A DNA stretch of 6,410 nt from Verrucomicrobiota bacterium (GTDB taxonomy: Bacteria > Verrucomicrobiota > Verrucomicrobiia > Opitutales > Opitutaceae), in assembly GCA_023446735.1 (NCBI GenBank), contig JAEXPQ010000010.1:1-6410 (forward strand), written 5' to 3'. The notes beneath the pieces were generated by a model that saw nothing but the letters and a program-made list of their open reading frames with translations, had not been told where the DNA came from and did no database searches. Below, piece by piece: positions 1 through 6,410 of this stretch. The translations under genes and the position numbers were made by a program. Each line of letters begins with the position of its first letter. Position 1 is the stretch's first letter.

Positions 1-2505
1 CTCGATCACGGCCGGTTGGCGCTGGCGGGTGAACTTGGCGGCGTTGCCCAGCAGGTTGGCCATGACCTGGCGCAGGAGCGTGCGGTCGCCGAGCACCGGA
101 GGCATGGGCTGGAGACGCCATTCGACCGGCCGGTCGGTGAGCTCGGACAGGAGTTCGGACTGCACTTCGGCGACGAGCGTCGCGAGCTGGACCGGGGCGA
201 AGTGGAGCTCGGCGCGCCCGATGCGCGAGAAGGTGAGCAGGTCGTCGATGAGCGAGCCCATGCGAACGGCCTCGGAGCCGACGATGCCGAAGTAGCGGTC
301 CGCCTCGTTGTCGAGCTGGCCGGCGGTGCGTTTGCGGAGCAGCTCGATGAAGCCGGCGATGTTGCGCAGCGGGGCGCGGAGGTCGTGGGAGACCGAGTAC
401 GAGAACGATTCGAGCTCCTGGTTGGCGGCGAGGAGGTTGGCGTTGGCTTCCTGGAGGCGGGCGGCGGCTTGGGCGAGGTCGTCCTGGCTGGTGCGCAGAT
501 CCTGGTTGAGGTGCTCGACCTCGGCGATGCGCCGGGCGAGCTCGGCGGTTCGGTCCTGCACGCGTTGCTCGAGTTCGGCGTTGAGGCGGCGGATCGCCTC
601 GGCGTCCTCCTGCTGGCGGGTAACGTCGGCGATGTTGCAGAGAAGACGGATTGGTTGGCCGGCGGCATCGCGGATCGCGGTGACGACGCCGGCGAGGTAG
701 ATCCAACGGTCGTCGCGATGGAGGAACCGGTAGACGTAGCGGTCGGTGCCTCCCTCGGCCAGCACCCGCCGGAAGCGAAGGCGGAACTCGTCACGTTCAT
801 CCGGATGCACGCGGCCGCTCCACCAATGGTCGGGAGATTGGGTGATCTCCTCCAGCGAGAAGCCGATCATCGCCAGGGCGGCGCCGGCCCAGGCGCGGTT
901 GCCGGTGCGGATGTCCTGGTCGAAGATGAGCTGGCCGGTCTGCTCGGCCACGATGCGATAACGCTCCTCGCTGGTTCGAACCGCCGCCTCCGCCTCGCGG
1001 CGCTCGGTGATGTCGGTGAAGGTGATCAGCGCCATCTCGTCGAAGAGCTGGGCGCGGAACTCGATGAGCCGGCGGCGGCCGTCGCGACAGGCGACGAGCG
1101 CCTCCGTCGGCTGCATCTCGCCGCCGTGCTGCACGGCGGCGGCCATCCGCTCGGTCCAGAGCTGCTGGATCTGCCGGCGGTACTCGGGGTCGGGATAGGC
1201 GAGGGGCCACCAGGCGTCGACGGTCGGCAGTTCCTCCTGGGTGTAGCCGAACCACTCGACGAACTTGCGGTTGAGGGAGAGGATCCGGCCGTTGCGTTCG
1301 ATGAGCGATACGCCCACCGGCGAGGCTTCGAGCGAGAGCCGCAGGCGCTCCTGGCTGGCGTGCACGGCCTCTTCGGCGGCTTTGCGTTCGGTGAGGTCGG
1401 TGGCGATGGCGCAGAAGCCGAGCGGACTCCCGTCGGTCGCCCGCAGGGCGGAGATCACCACGAAGACGGGCAACCGGGTGCCGTCCTGGCGGACGTAGGT
1501 CCATTCCAACGCGGAAGGCACGTGGCGGGCGAGCTCGGCGAACAGCGTGAAGTCTGGCGGGATGGCACGGCCGAGCGAATGGGAGAGCCGCGCGGCGCGC
1601 CGGCTCAGCTCCTGGGGGTCGTGGATGAAGCCAGGCGTGCGCTGGCCGACGACCTCCTCGCGCCGATAGCCGAGCATGCGCTCGGCCGTGGCGTTGAACG
1701 TGCGGATGAGGCCGGCGGTATCGGTGCTGATGATGGACACGCCCGCGTTTTCCAGCACCGCCTGCTGGAACGCCGTCTGCTCGGCCAGCTGGCGATCGCG
1801 CTGCTCGATGCCGGCGAGCATGAGGTTGAAGCCCTCGGCGAGGCGCCCGACTTCGTCGCGGGTGCTGACCCGCGCCCGGGCCGAGAAATCGGTGCGCATG
1901 CGCACCCGCTCGACGGTGGCGGCGAGTTCGAGCAACGGGCGGGTGAGCGTGCGTTGGAGCAGTCGGCTCAGCAGAAGGGCAGCCGTGCCGAGCACCCCGA
2001 GGACGAGCAGCAAGATCGCGAGGGATTCGTCGCGGCTTCGGCGGAACGGACTGATGTCGGCTTCGAGCTGGAGCAGGGCCACCGTGTGTCCGTCGGACCG
2101 GACGATCTCGGTGAGCAGGGCGCGGTCGCCGCGGCGCTGGTAGCCCGGGGCGGCCGGGGTCGAGGGGAAGGCGGGGGCAAGCCCCGGGCGCTGGTAGTGG
2201 GAGAAGACCGGATACTCGGCGGCGATGGCGCCGGTCGCACGGAAGACGGTGGCGGCGGCGACGAATTCGCCGGCCTCGAGGCGGCGGAGGCTTTCGGTGG
2301 CGACGTCGGCGGCGTCGAAATCGAGCGAGGCGACGAGACTGGGCACCAAGGTCTGGGCGAGCGACTCGAGGGTGGCGCGGGCGCGCAGGTCGGTGGCGCG
2401 GTGTTCGAAGATCCAGATGCTGGAGGCCACGGTGGCCAAGGCCAGGAGGCAGGTGGCCGCGAGGGCGAGGGTGACCTTGCGGCGGATGGAGGTGCCAGTC
2501 CTCAT
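1..2505 (-). CDS. Membrane sensor histidine kinase, CHASE8-like + HAMP + 3 PAS + HisKA + HATPase (C-terminus cut by window edge)
   Basis: Reading the minus strand from the ATG at 2505 gives 835 residues with no stop before the window edge. The order is: TM1 (about 11-33); a periplasmic segment of about 125 residues (34-158) resembling CHASE8, with the LDFDAADVATESLRRL stretch at 61-76; TM2 (161-182); HAMP (about 183-235, with DEVGRLAEGFNLML at 217-230); and three PAS domains (about 246-380, 381-510, 511-635). The PAS domains end in ATDLTERK, FTDITERR and IADVTRQQ. A coiled coil (about 636-700) leads to HisKA with H-box SYSVSHDLRAPLR, the phospho-acceptor being His707. The ATPase domain begins at about 805 with N-box Asn817/Asn821 (NLLGNAAKF); the G boxes lie outside the window. 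It should autophosphorylate His707 in response to periplasmic and PAS-sensed cytoplasmic cues. Its target is unknown: a receiver could be fused downstream or encoded next door. A strong Shine-Dalgarno supports the start. The gene overlaps the upstream yfiR-like stop by four bases, so the two are almost certainly co-transcribed. The kinase assignment is very secure; the CHASE8 label is by eye. Confidence 0.95.
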   Translation of the reverse strand, partial: MRTGTSIRRKVTLALAATCLLALATVASSIWIFEHRATDLRARATLESLAQTLVPSLVASLDFDAADVATESLRRLEAGEFVAAATVFRATGAIAAEYPVFSHYQRPGLAPAFPSTPAAPGYQRRGDRALLTEIVRSDGHTVALLQLEADISPFRRSRDESLAILLLVLGVLGTAALLLSRLLQRTLTRPLLELAATVERVRMRTDFSARARVSTRDEVGRLAEGFNLMLAGIEQRDRQLAEQTAFQQAVLENAGVSIISTDTAGLIRTFNATAERMLGYRREEVVGQRTPGFIHDPQELSRRAARLSHSLGRAIPPDFTLFAELARHVPSALEWTYVRQDGTRLPVFVVISALRATDGSPLGFCAIATDLTERKAAEEAVHASQERLRLSLEASPVGVSLIERNGRILSLNRKFVEWFGYTQEELPTVDAWWPLAYPDPEYRRQIQQLWTERMAAAVQHGGEMQPTEALVACRDGRRRLIEFRAQLFDEMALITFTDITERREAEAAVRTSEERYRIVAEQTGQLIFDQDIRTGNRAWAGAALAMIGFSLEEITQSPDHWWSGRVHPDERDEFRLRFRRVLAEGGTDRYVYRFLHRDDRWIYLAGVVTAIRDAAGQPIRLLCNIADVTRQQEDAEAIRRLNAELEQRVQDRTAELARRIAEVEHLNQDLRTSQDDLAQAAARLQEANANLLAANQELESFSYSVSHDLRAPLRNIAGFIELLRKRTAGQLDNEADRYFGIVGSEAVRMGSLIDDLLTFSRIGRAELHFAPVQLATLVAEVQSELLSELTDRPVEWRLQPMPPVLGDRTLLRQVMANLLGNAAKFTRQRQPAVIE

Positions 2506-3116
2506 GGCTTGTCTCCTCCGATCCGGCGTTGGGCGTTCTCGAGCAGCCCCGGAGTCGCCTGCAGTTGCTGCGCCGAGAGGACGGTCGGGTTCAGCAGGTA
2601 GCGGATGTTGTTGCCCGCCCGGACCAGTTCGATGGCGGCGCCGGTGGGGGAGTCGCCGGTGTCGCTGCCGAGGTAGACCACCGTGAGCACGGGTTGGTCG
2701 GCGAAGAAGCGCAGGGTGGCGGCGCGCTCGGAGCTGCGGTTGAAGGCGACGAAGACCAGCTGACACCCGGCCGCCTGTTCCGCGGTGGTGGCATAGACGG
2801 CGGCGAGCGGCCGGCCGTTGTGGGCTTTGGCGGCGAGGAACCGGTCGAGGGTCGAGCCGAACGGGTTGGGGCCCACGACGCCGATGCGCAACGGCGCCTC
2901 GGCGGGCACGCCGTTGGTGCTTGGCCAAGTGACGTAGCGGCAGAACGCCGCGAGGTAGTTGGCGATGACGTCGTAGTCGGTCGGGCGATCGGCGGTGGAT
3001 GGCGCCCGGGCATCGTTTGCCGCATGCCCATCCGAGCCGGCGAGCGCGACGATCAGGCTGGCGAGCAACAACGCGAGCAGGCGACCGGCGCCGGGGGCGG
3101 AGCGAGGGGGCGTCAT
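2502..3116 (-). CDS. YfiR-family (DUF4154) periplasmic protein, probable regulator of the adjacent kinase
   Basis: The product is 204 residues. The N-terminus is a signal peptide: Arg5 and Arg12, a hydrophobic core at about 13-26, and a likely cleavage near HAA at 31-33, so the mature protein should be periplasmic. The rest matches the YfiR/DUF4154 pattern: a helix ending in the WP motif (YVTWP, 61-65), LRIGVVGPNPFG (76-87), GCQLVFVAF (117-125), PVLTVVYLG (142-150), and the C-terminal IRYLLNPTVLSAQQLQ (171-186) then LLENAQ (191-196). In Pseudomonas, YfiR is the periplasmic repressor of the CHASE8-containing diguanylate cyclase YfiN. Here the partner is inferred to be the CHASE8-like kinase whose ATG overlaps this stop codon (ATGA, 2502-2505). 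There are only two cysteines, Cys59 and Cys118. The start at 3116 was chosen because it gives a clean signal peptide; no other nearby in-frame Met exists. It lacks an obvious Shine-Dalgarno of its own. The frame stays open further upstream, but that is antisense to purC and has no family match. Confidence 0.88.
   Translation of the reverse strand: MTPPRSAPGAGRLLALLLASLIVALAGSDGHAANDARAPSTADRPTDYDVIANYLAAFCRYVTWPSTNGVPAEAPLRIGVVGPNPFGSTLDRFLAAKAHNGRPLAAVYATTAEQAAGCQLVFVAFNRSSERAATLRFFADQPVLTVVYLGSDTGDSPTGAAIELVRAGNNIRYLLNPTVLSAQQLQATPGLLENAQRRIGGDKP
2513..2519 (-). promoter_or_regulatory. Strong Shine-Dalgarno for the histidine kinase
   Basis: On the minus strand GGAGGAG lies seven bases before the kinase ATG, inside the last codons of the yfiR-like gene. 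It fixes the kinase start at 2505. It also allows independent ribosome entry in addition to coupling through the ATGA overlap. Confidence 0.85.
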
Positions 3117-3136
3117 GGTGGGCCGACGGCTGTCAT
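3113..3136 (-). other. Possible seven-residue leader ORF overlapping the yfiR-like start
   Basis: On the minus strand, ATG at 3136 opens a tiny ORF encoding MTAVGPP. Its TGA (3113-3115) overlaps the ATG of the yfiR-like gene as ATGA. A GGAG (3146-3149) sits nine bases before this ATG, whereas the yfiR-like ATG has no Shine-Dalgarno. The geometry suggests that ribosomes could load at the leader and re-initiate on the yfiR-like gene. So short an ORF can easily arise by chance, and no family is recognisable. Confidence 0.25.
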
Positions 3137-3279
3137 GTTTATCCGCTCCGGACGTTTCCGCCAGCGCCCGCGCGAGGTTCCCGGCGGTCGGGGCCTCCGG
3201 GGCGTGACGTCCGATGTCGGTGCGCCGCCGGCGCTTTCGGCTCGCTTGGGCCGCCGGGCTCGGCTCAATCCTGCGCCCG
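3117..3279. promoter_or_regulatory. Divergent intergenic region between yfiR-like operon and purC
   Basis: These 163 bases separate two divergently transcribed units, so promoters for both should lie here or just beyond. The only AT-richer patch is around 3134-3142; on the minus strand it reads GATAAAC and might be part of a -10 element for the signalling operon, but I see no good -35 partner. On the plus strand I found no convincing sigma-70 promoter or Shine-Dalgarno for purC. No operator palindrome or riboswitch fold was recognised by eye. Confidence 0.45.
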
Positions 3280-4194
3280 ATGACTGCCGACCAAATCGCT
3301 ACCGCACTCCCGGCCCGCGCTGTCACCTCGATCGAGGGCCTGCCGTTTCCCAAAATCGCCTCGGGCAAAGTCCGCGAACTCTTCGACTGCGGCGACGCCA
3401 TCCTGATGGTGGCCACCGACCGCCTGTCCGCCTTCGATGTAGTCCTGCCCGACGGCATCCCGGGCAAGGGCATCCTGCTCACGCAGATCAGCAACCACTG
3501 GTTCAAGCTCACCGAGAAGCTGCTGCCCAACCACCTCCTCCCCGACCAGCTCGGCGAGATGGCGCGCCGCGGCATCACCGACCGCGACCTGCAGCTGCGC
3601 TCGATGATCGTGCGCAAGCTCAAGCCCCTCACCATCGAGTGCGTCGTGCGCGGCTACCTTGTCGGCAGCGGCTGGTCCTCGTACCAGAAGACCGGTGAGA
3701 TCTGCGGCATCAAGTTGCCCGCCGGCCTGCGCCAGGCACAGCAGCTCCCCGAGCCGCTCTTCACGCCCACCACCAAGGCCCCGAAGGGCCAGCACGACGA
3801 GCCGATCAACGACGCCCAGGGCGCCGAGGCGATCGGCGCCGCGCTCTACGCGAAGGTGAAGGCCGTGAGCCTTGAGCTCTACAAGTTCGGCCGCGACCGC
3901 GCCGCCAAGGCCGGCATCGTGCTCGCCGACACCAAGTTTGAGTTCGGCACCGACGCGCAGGGCAACCTCTTCCTCATCGACGAAGTCCTCACCCCTGATT
4001 CCTCGCGCTACTGGCCGCAGGCCGAGTACCGCCTCGATTGTTCACCGCCGAGCTACGACAAGCAGTTCGTGCGCGACCACCTGCTGGCCATCAAATGGAA
4101 CCAGCAGCCGCCGGCGCCGCAGCTGCCCGCCGATGTGATCAAAGGCACACAGGACAAGTACCTCGCCGCCTGCCGCGAACTGCTCGCGCTCTGA
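3280..4194 (+). CDS. purC: Phosphoribosylaminoimidazole-succinocarboxamide synthase (SAICAR synthetase)
   Basis: This cytoplasmic enzyme of de novo purine synthesis joins CAIR and aspartate with ATP to form SAICAR. The 304-residue product has the length of the long (yeast Ade1-like) form rather than the shorter E. coli form of about 237. Motifs in order: the nucleotide-binding SGKVRELF (28-35); ATDRLSAFDVVLPDGIPGKG, immediately after; CVVRGYLVGSGW (121-132), the first family signature; the FTPTTKAPKGQHDEPI region; and LIDEVLTPDSSRYW (232-245), the second signature. All expected motifs are present and there is no frameshift. ATG 3280 was chosen because it leaves a normal 27-residue lead before SGKVRE. 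The in-frame ATG at 3214 would add an Arg-rich tail not expected in the family. Neither has a clear Shine-Dalgarno. No other purine gene is in the window, and a strong terminator follows at once, so it is probably monocistronic. Confidence 0.97.
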   Translation: MTADQIATALPARAVTSIEGLPFPKIASGKVRELFDCGDAILMVATDRLSAFDVVLPDGIPGKGILLTQISNHWFKLTEKLLPNHLLPDQLGEMARRGITDRDLQLRSMIVRKLKPLTIECVVRGYLVGSGWSSYQKTGEICGIKLPAGLRQAQQLPEPLFTPTTKAPKGQHDEPINDAQGAEAIGAALYAKVKAVSLELYKFGRDRAAKAGIVLADTKFEFGTDAQGNLFLIDEVLTPDSSRYWPQAEYRLDCSPPSYDKQFVRDHLLAIKWNQQPPAPQLPADVIKGTQDKYLAACRELLAL

Positions 4195-4220
4195 GCGCAG
4201 GCCCGGCTTCCGCCCTCTCC

Positions 4221-4255
4221 GCGCCACCAACGTTGTGTTGGTGGCGCATGTTTTT
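4221..4255 (+). terminator. Rho-independent terminator after purC
   Basis: A perfect 11-bp inverted repeat, GCGCCACCAAC (4221-4231) and GTTGGTGGCGC (4237-4247), encloses a five-base loop. It is followed by ATG and then five T residues (4251-4255). It begins 26 bases after the purC stop. The opposite strand has no T-tract after the stem, so it should act only on plus-strand transcription. Confidence 0.92.
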
Positions 4256-4267
4256 GTGGAATTCGCA

Positions 4268-4296
4268 GGGGGCGGCGCGCTTGCGGGGGGCGGCGC
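4268..4296 (+). repeat. Short G-rich direct repeat in the spacer before the GH2 gene
   Basis: GGGGGCGGCGC occurs twice, at 4268-4278 and 4286-4296, with an 18-base period. It lies in the 66-base spacer between the purC terminator and the GH2 start. This spacer must hold the GH2 promoter if the gene has its own, yet no convincing -35/-10 pair or Shine-Dalgarno was seen in it. The repeat could be an operator half-site pair or simply local low complexity in GC-rich DNA. Confidence 0.5.
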
Positions 4297-4321
4297 TTCG
4301 GGCTTCGCTATCCGCCTTTCT

Positions 4322-6410
4322 ATGCTGCCTCGCTTCGCCCTTCGTCCGTTCCTCCTGGCCGTCATGCTCCCGCTCGTCGCCTCCGCCGCCACTTCCGAAC
4401 CTGCCCAGCGCGAGCGCACGCTGTTTACCGCCGACTGGCACTTCCAACGCGGCGACGCGCCCGATGCCGCCGGTTCGCTCGCCTACGAGAAGATCAAGCC
4501 GTGGGTGCTCGCGACCGGCGCCGACCTGATCCACGCCGGTGTGCCCGCCGCCGCCCGCCCCGCGCGGCCGACCTCCGGCACCGAGCCGGGCGCGGGCGTG
4601 TCGTTCGTGCAACCGAACTTCGAAGACACCGGCTGGCAGCGCCTCGACCTCCCGCACGACTGGGCGATCTCCGGGCCGTTCGACCAGGCCCTCCCGGGCG
4701 AGACCGGCAAGCTGCCGTGGTCCGGTGTGGGTTGGTACCGGAAGCATTTCCAACTCGCCGCGGCCGGCGCCGGCACGCGCCTCGCCATCGAGTTCGACGG
4801 CGCGATGGCCTACGCGAGCGTCTGGCTCAACGGCCGCTATGTCGGCGGCTGGCCCTACGGCTACTCGAGCTTCCAGCTCGACCTCACGCCGTACGCGAAC
4901 TTCGGCGGCGACAACGTCCTCGCCGTCCGCCTCGACAACCCGCCGGAGTCCTCGCGCTGGTATCCGGGCAGCGGACTCTACCGCAACGTCTGGCTCGTGC
5001 GCACCGGCGAGGTGCGCGTGCGCCAGTGGGGCGTGTTCGTGACCACGCCGCGGATCACTGCGGAGTCGGCGCTGGTGAACGTCGACGTTTACCTCGAAAA
5101 CCTCGGCGAGGCGAAGGCCGCCCTCGCGGTGACGACGCGCGTCTACGAGCTCGACGCCGCCGGCCGCCGCGCGGCGCAGCCGGTCGCCGTGTCGGAGCCG
5201 ATCTCCCTCGAGATCCCGGCGCCGAAGGTGCGGCAGGCGATGCGCTCGAATCTCCTCACCGTGCCCCAGCCGCGGCGGTGGAGCGTGGAGACGCCGCACC
5301 GCTACGTGGCCGAGACGACCGTCGAGCGCGACGGCCGCGTGGTCGACCGCGTGGAGACGACCTTCGGCATCCGCACCGCGGTGCTCGACGCCGACCGCGG
5401 CTTTCTGCTCAACGGCCAGCACGTGCCGATCCGCGGCGTGTGCCTCCACCACGACCAGGGCGCGCTCGGCACGGCGATCAACCCGCGCGCGCTCGAGCGC
5501 CAGCTCGAGATCCTGCGCTCGATGGGCTGCAACGCCATCCGCACCAGCCACAACCCGCCCGCGCCCGAGCTGCTCGAGCTCTGCGACCGAATGGGCTTCC
5601 TCGTGTTCGACGAGTCGTTCGACTGCTGGCGCCGCGGCAAGAAGTGGCCGGCGGAGCTGAAGACCGGTTGGGAGGGCCCGGTGTTCTTCGACTATGCGGT
5701 CGTGTTCGACGACTGGCACGAGCGCGACCTGCGCGCGCTCATCCGCCGCGACCGCAACCATCCGTCGGTTGTGCTCTGGAGCATCGGCAACGAGATCCTC
5801 GAGCAGTTCTACGCCGACGGCTGGCAACTCGCCACGCGCCTCGCCGGCATCGTGCGTGAGGAGGACCGCACGCGGCCCATCGCCGCCGGCTTCAACGGCA
5901 AGGACTCCGGCTACACCGGTTTCCAGACCGCGGTCGACGCCGTGGGCTTCAACTACAAGTTTTTCGAATACGAGCCGTTCCATCGCCGCAACCCCACGAT
6001 CCCGGTCTTCGGCGCGGAAACCTCCTCGGTGCTCAGCACGCGCGGCGAGTATTTCTTCCCGGTCTCCGACGACCCCACGCAGGGCTACGCGAACTTCCAA
6101 GTCACCTCGTACGATCTCGCGCACCCGGATTGGGCGAACACGCCCGACACCGAGTTCAAGGCGCTCGACCAGGCGCCGTATGCGTTCGGCGAGTTCGTCT
6201 GGACCGGCTTCGACTACCTCGGCGAGCCGACTCCGTACAACAGCGACGCGAGCAACCTCCTCAACTTCTCCGATCCCGCCGAGCGCGCCCGCGCCGAGAA
6301 GCAGCTCGCCGAGCTCGGCAAGCTCCCCGTGCCGTCGCGCAGCTCGTACTTCGGCATCATCGACCTCGCCGGTTTCCCGAAGGACCGCTTCTACCTCTAC
6401 CAGGCGCGCT
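4322..6410 (+). CDS. Secreted glycoside hydrolase family 2, beta-galactosidase-like (C-terminus cut by window edge)
   Basis: 696 complete codons are visible and the frame is open at the window end. Residues 1-23 form a signal peptide (basic start, hydrophobic core, cleavage near VASA), so the enzyme is exported. The GH2 sugar-binding jelly roll runs from about 32 to 235, with LPHDW (110-114), GVGWYRKHF, ASVWLNGRYVGG and SGLYRNVWL. An immunoglobulin-like domain follows (about 238-345). The TIM barrel begins around 350 with GVCLHHDQGALG and TSHNPPAPELLELCDRMGF. The acid/base is Glu491 in WSIGNEI and the nucleophile is Glu566 in VFGAETSS. FVWTGFDYLGEPTPY, further on, is characteristic of the beta-galactosidase branch, but GH2 also contains glucuronidases and mannosidases, so the substrate is not proven. 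Members of this type usually carry extra C-terminal beta domains (for example DUF4982), which would lie beyond the window. ATG 4322 was chosen because it gives the clean signal peptide; it has no clear Shine-Dalgarno. The purC terminator makes read-through from purC unlikely. Confidence 0.95.
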   Translation, partial: MLPRFALRPFLLAVMLPLVASAATSEPAQRERTLFTADWHFQRGDAPDAAGSLAYEKIKPWVLATGADLIHAGVPAAARPARPTSGTEPGAGVSFVQPNFEDTGWQRLDLPHDWAISGPFDQALPGETGKLPWSGVGWYRKHFQLAAAGAGTRLAIEFDGAMAYASVWLNGRYVGGWPYGYSSFQLDLTPYANFGGDNVLAVRLDNPPESSRWYPGSGLYRNVWLVRTGEVRVRQWGVFVTTPRITAESALVNVDVYLENLGEAKAALAVTTRVYELDAAGRRAAQPVAVSEPISLEIPAPKVRQAMRSNLLTVPQPRRWSVETPHRYVAETTVERDGRVVDRVETTFGIRTAVLDADRGFLLNGQHVPIRGVCLHHDQGALGTAINPRALERQLEILRSMGCNAIRTSHNPPAPELLELCDRMGFLVFDESFDCWRRGKKWPAELKTGWEGPVFFDYAVVFDDWHERDLRALIRRDRNHPSVVLWSIGNEILEQFYADGWQLATRLAGIVREEDRTRPIAAGFNGKDSGYTGFQTAVDAVGFNYKFFEYEPFHRRNPTIPVFGAETSSVLSTRGEYFFPVSDDPTQGYANFQVTSYDLAHPDWANTPDTEFKALDQAPYAFGEFVWTGFDYLGEPTPYNSDASNLLNFSDPAERARAEKQLAELGKLPVPSRSSYFGIIDLAGFPKDRFYLYQAR

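Noticed and set aside
16..2601. An 861-codon open frame on the plus strand, opposite the kinase
   Set aside because: It is codon-aligned antisense to the kinase reading frame, which has complete domain motifs. GC-rich coding DNA commonly leaves this antisense frame open. The predicted protein is Gly/Glu/Ala-rich without any recognisable domain.
3214..3279. Longer purC start at ATG 3214
   Set aside because: It adds 22 residues rich in Arg that are not expected in PurC and has no better ribosome-binding site, though it cannot be fully excluded.
3117..3635. Upstream extension of the yfiR-like frame into the purC region
   Set aside because: The extension is antisense to purC, has no family similarity, and would bury the signal peptide in the middle of the protein.
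4250..4321. Earlier GTG start (4256) for the GH2 gene
   Set aside because: It overlaps the region just after the terminator T-tract, would add a Gly-rich stretch before the signal peptide, and has no ribosome-binding site.
4501..5859. A 452-codon plus-strand open frame overlapping the GH2 gene
   Set aside because: It is a different frame of the same strand, very rich in Arg and Pro and without domains. The GH2 frame carries the catalytic motifs.
4139..6124. A 661-codon open frame on the minus strand, opposite the GH2 gene
   Set aside because: It is antisense to a clear GH2 enzyme and crosses the purC terminator. Its translation is a low-complexity Arg/Ala/Val/Glu mixture typical of shadow frames.

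Overview
The window is uniformly GC-rich and looks like ordinary chromosomal DNA of a Gram-negative bacterium. The gene mix points tentatively to Verrucomicrobiota, perhaps Opitutaceae: a secreted family-2 glycoside hydrolase, a YfiR-type periplasmic protein paired with a multi-PAS histidine kinase, and a long-form PurC. That placement is inference from gene content and composition, since no rRNA or other taxonomic marker is present. No mobile element, CRISPR array, tRNA or rRNA gene was seen.

Left part (1-3116, minus strand): a two-gene signalling operon. A YfiR-family exported protein (2502-3116) overlaps by four bases (ATGA) with a membrane sensor histidine kinase (1-2505). The kinase has a periplasmic CHASE8-like domain, HAMP, three PAS domains, a coiled coil, HisKA and the beginning of the ATPase domain, and runs off the left edge. 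By analogy with the Pseudomonas YfiBNR system, the small periplasmic protein probably restrains or tunes the sensor through its periplasmic domain. Here the output is a phosphorelay rather than a diguanylate cyclase.

Middle (3117-4255): a 163-bp divergent intergenic region, then purC (plus strand, 3280-4194), a purine-biosynthesis enzyme that appears to be transcribed alone. It ends in a very clear intrinsic terminator (4221-4255).

Right part (4256-6410, plus strand): a short G-rich spacer with an 11-bp direct repeat, then a secreted GH2 beta-galactosidase-like enzyme. Both catalytic glutamates are visible. The gene is cut by the right edge.

The three units have no obvious shared pathway: signalling pair, housekeeping purine gene, polysaccharide or oligosaccharide degradation. 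The most interesting element is the YfiR/CHASE8-kinase pair, with its atypical cysteine pattern and its tightly nested translation starts. I did not find a convincing wholly new system. Both real genes at the window edges are incomplete, so their C-terminal domains cannot be judged.
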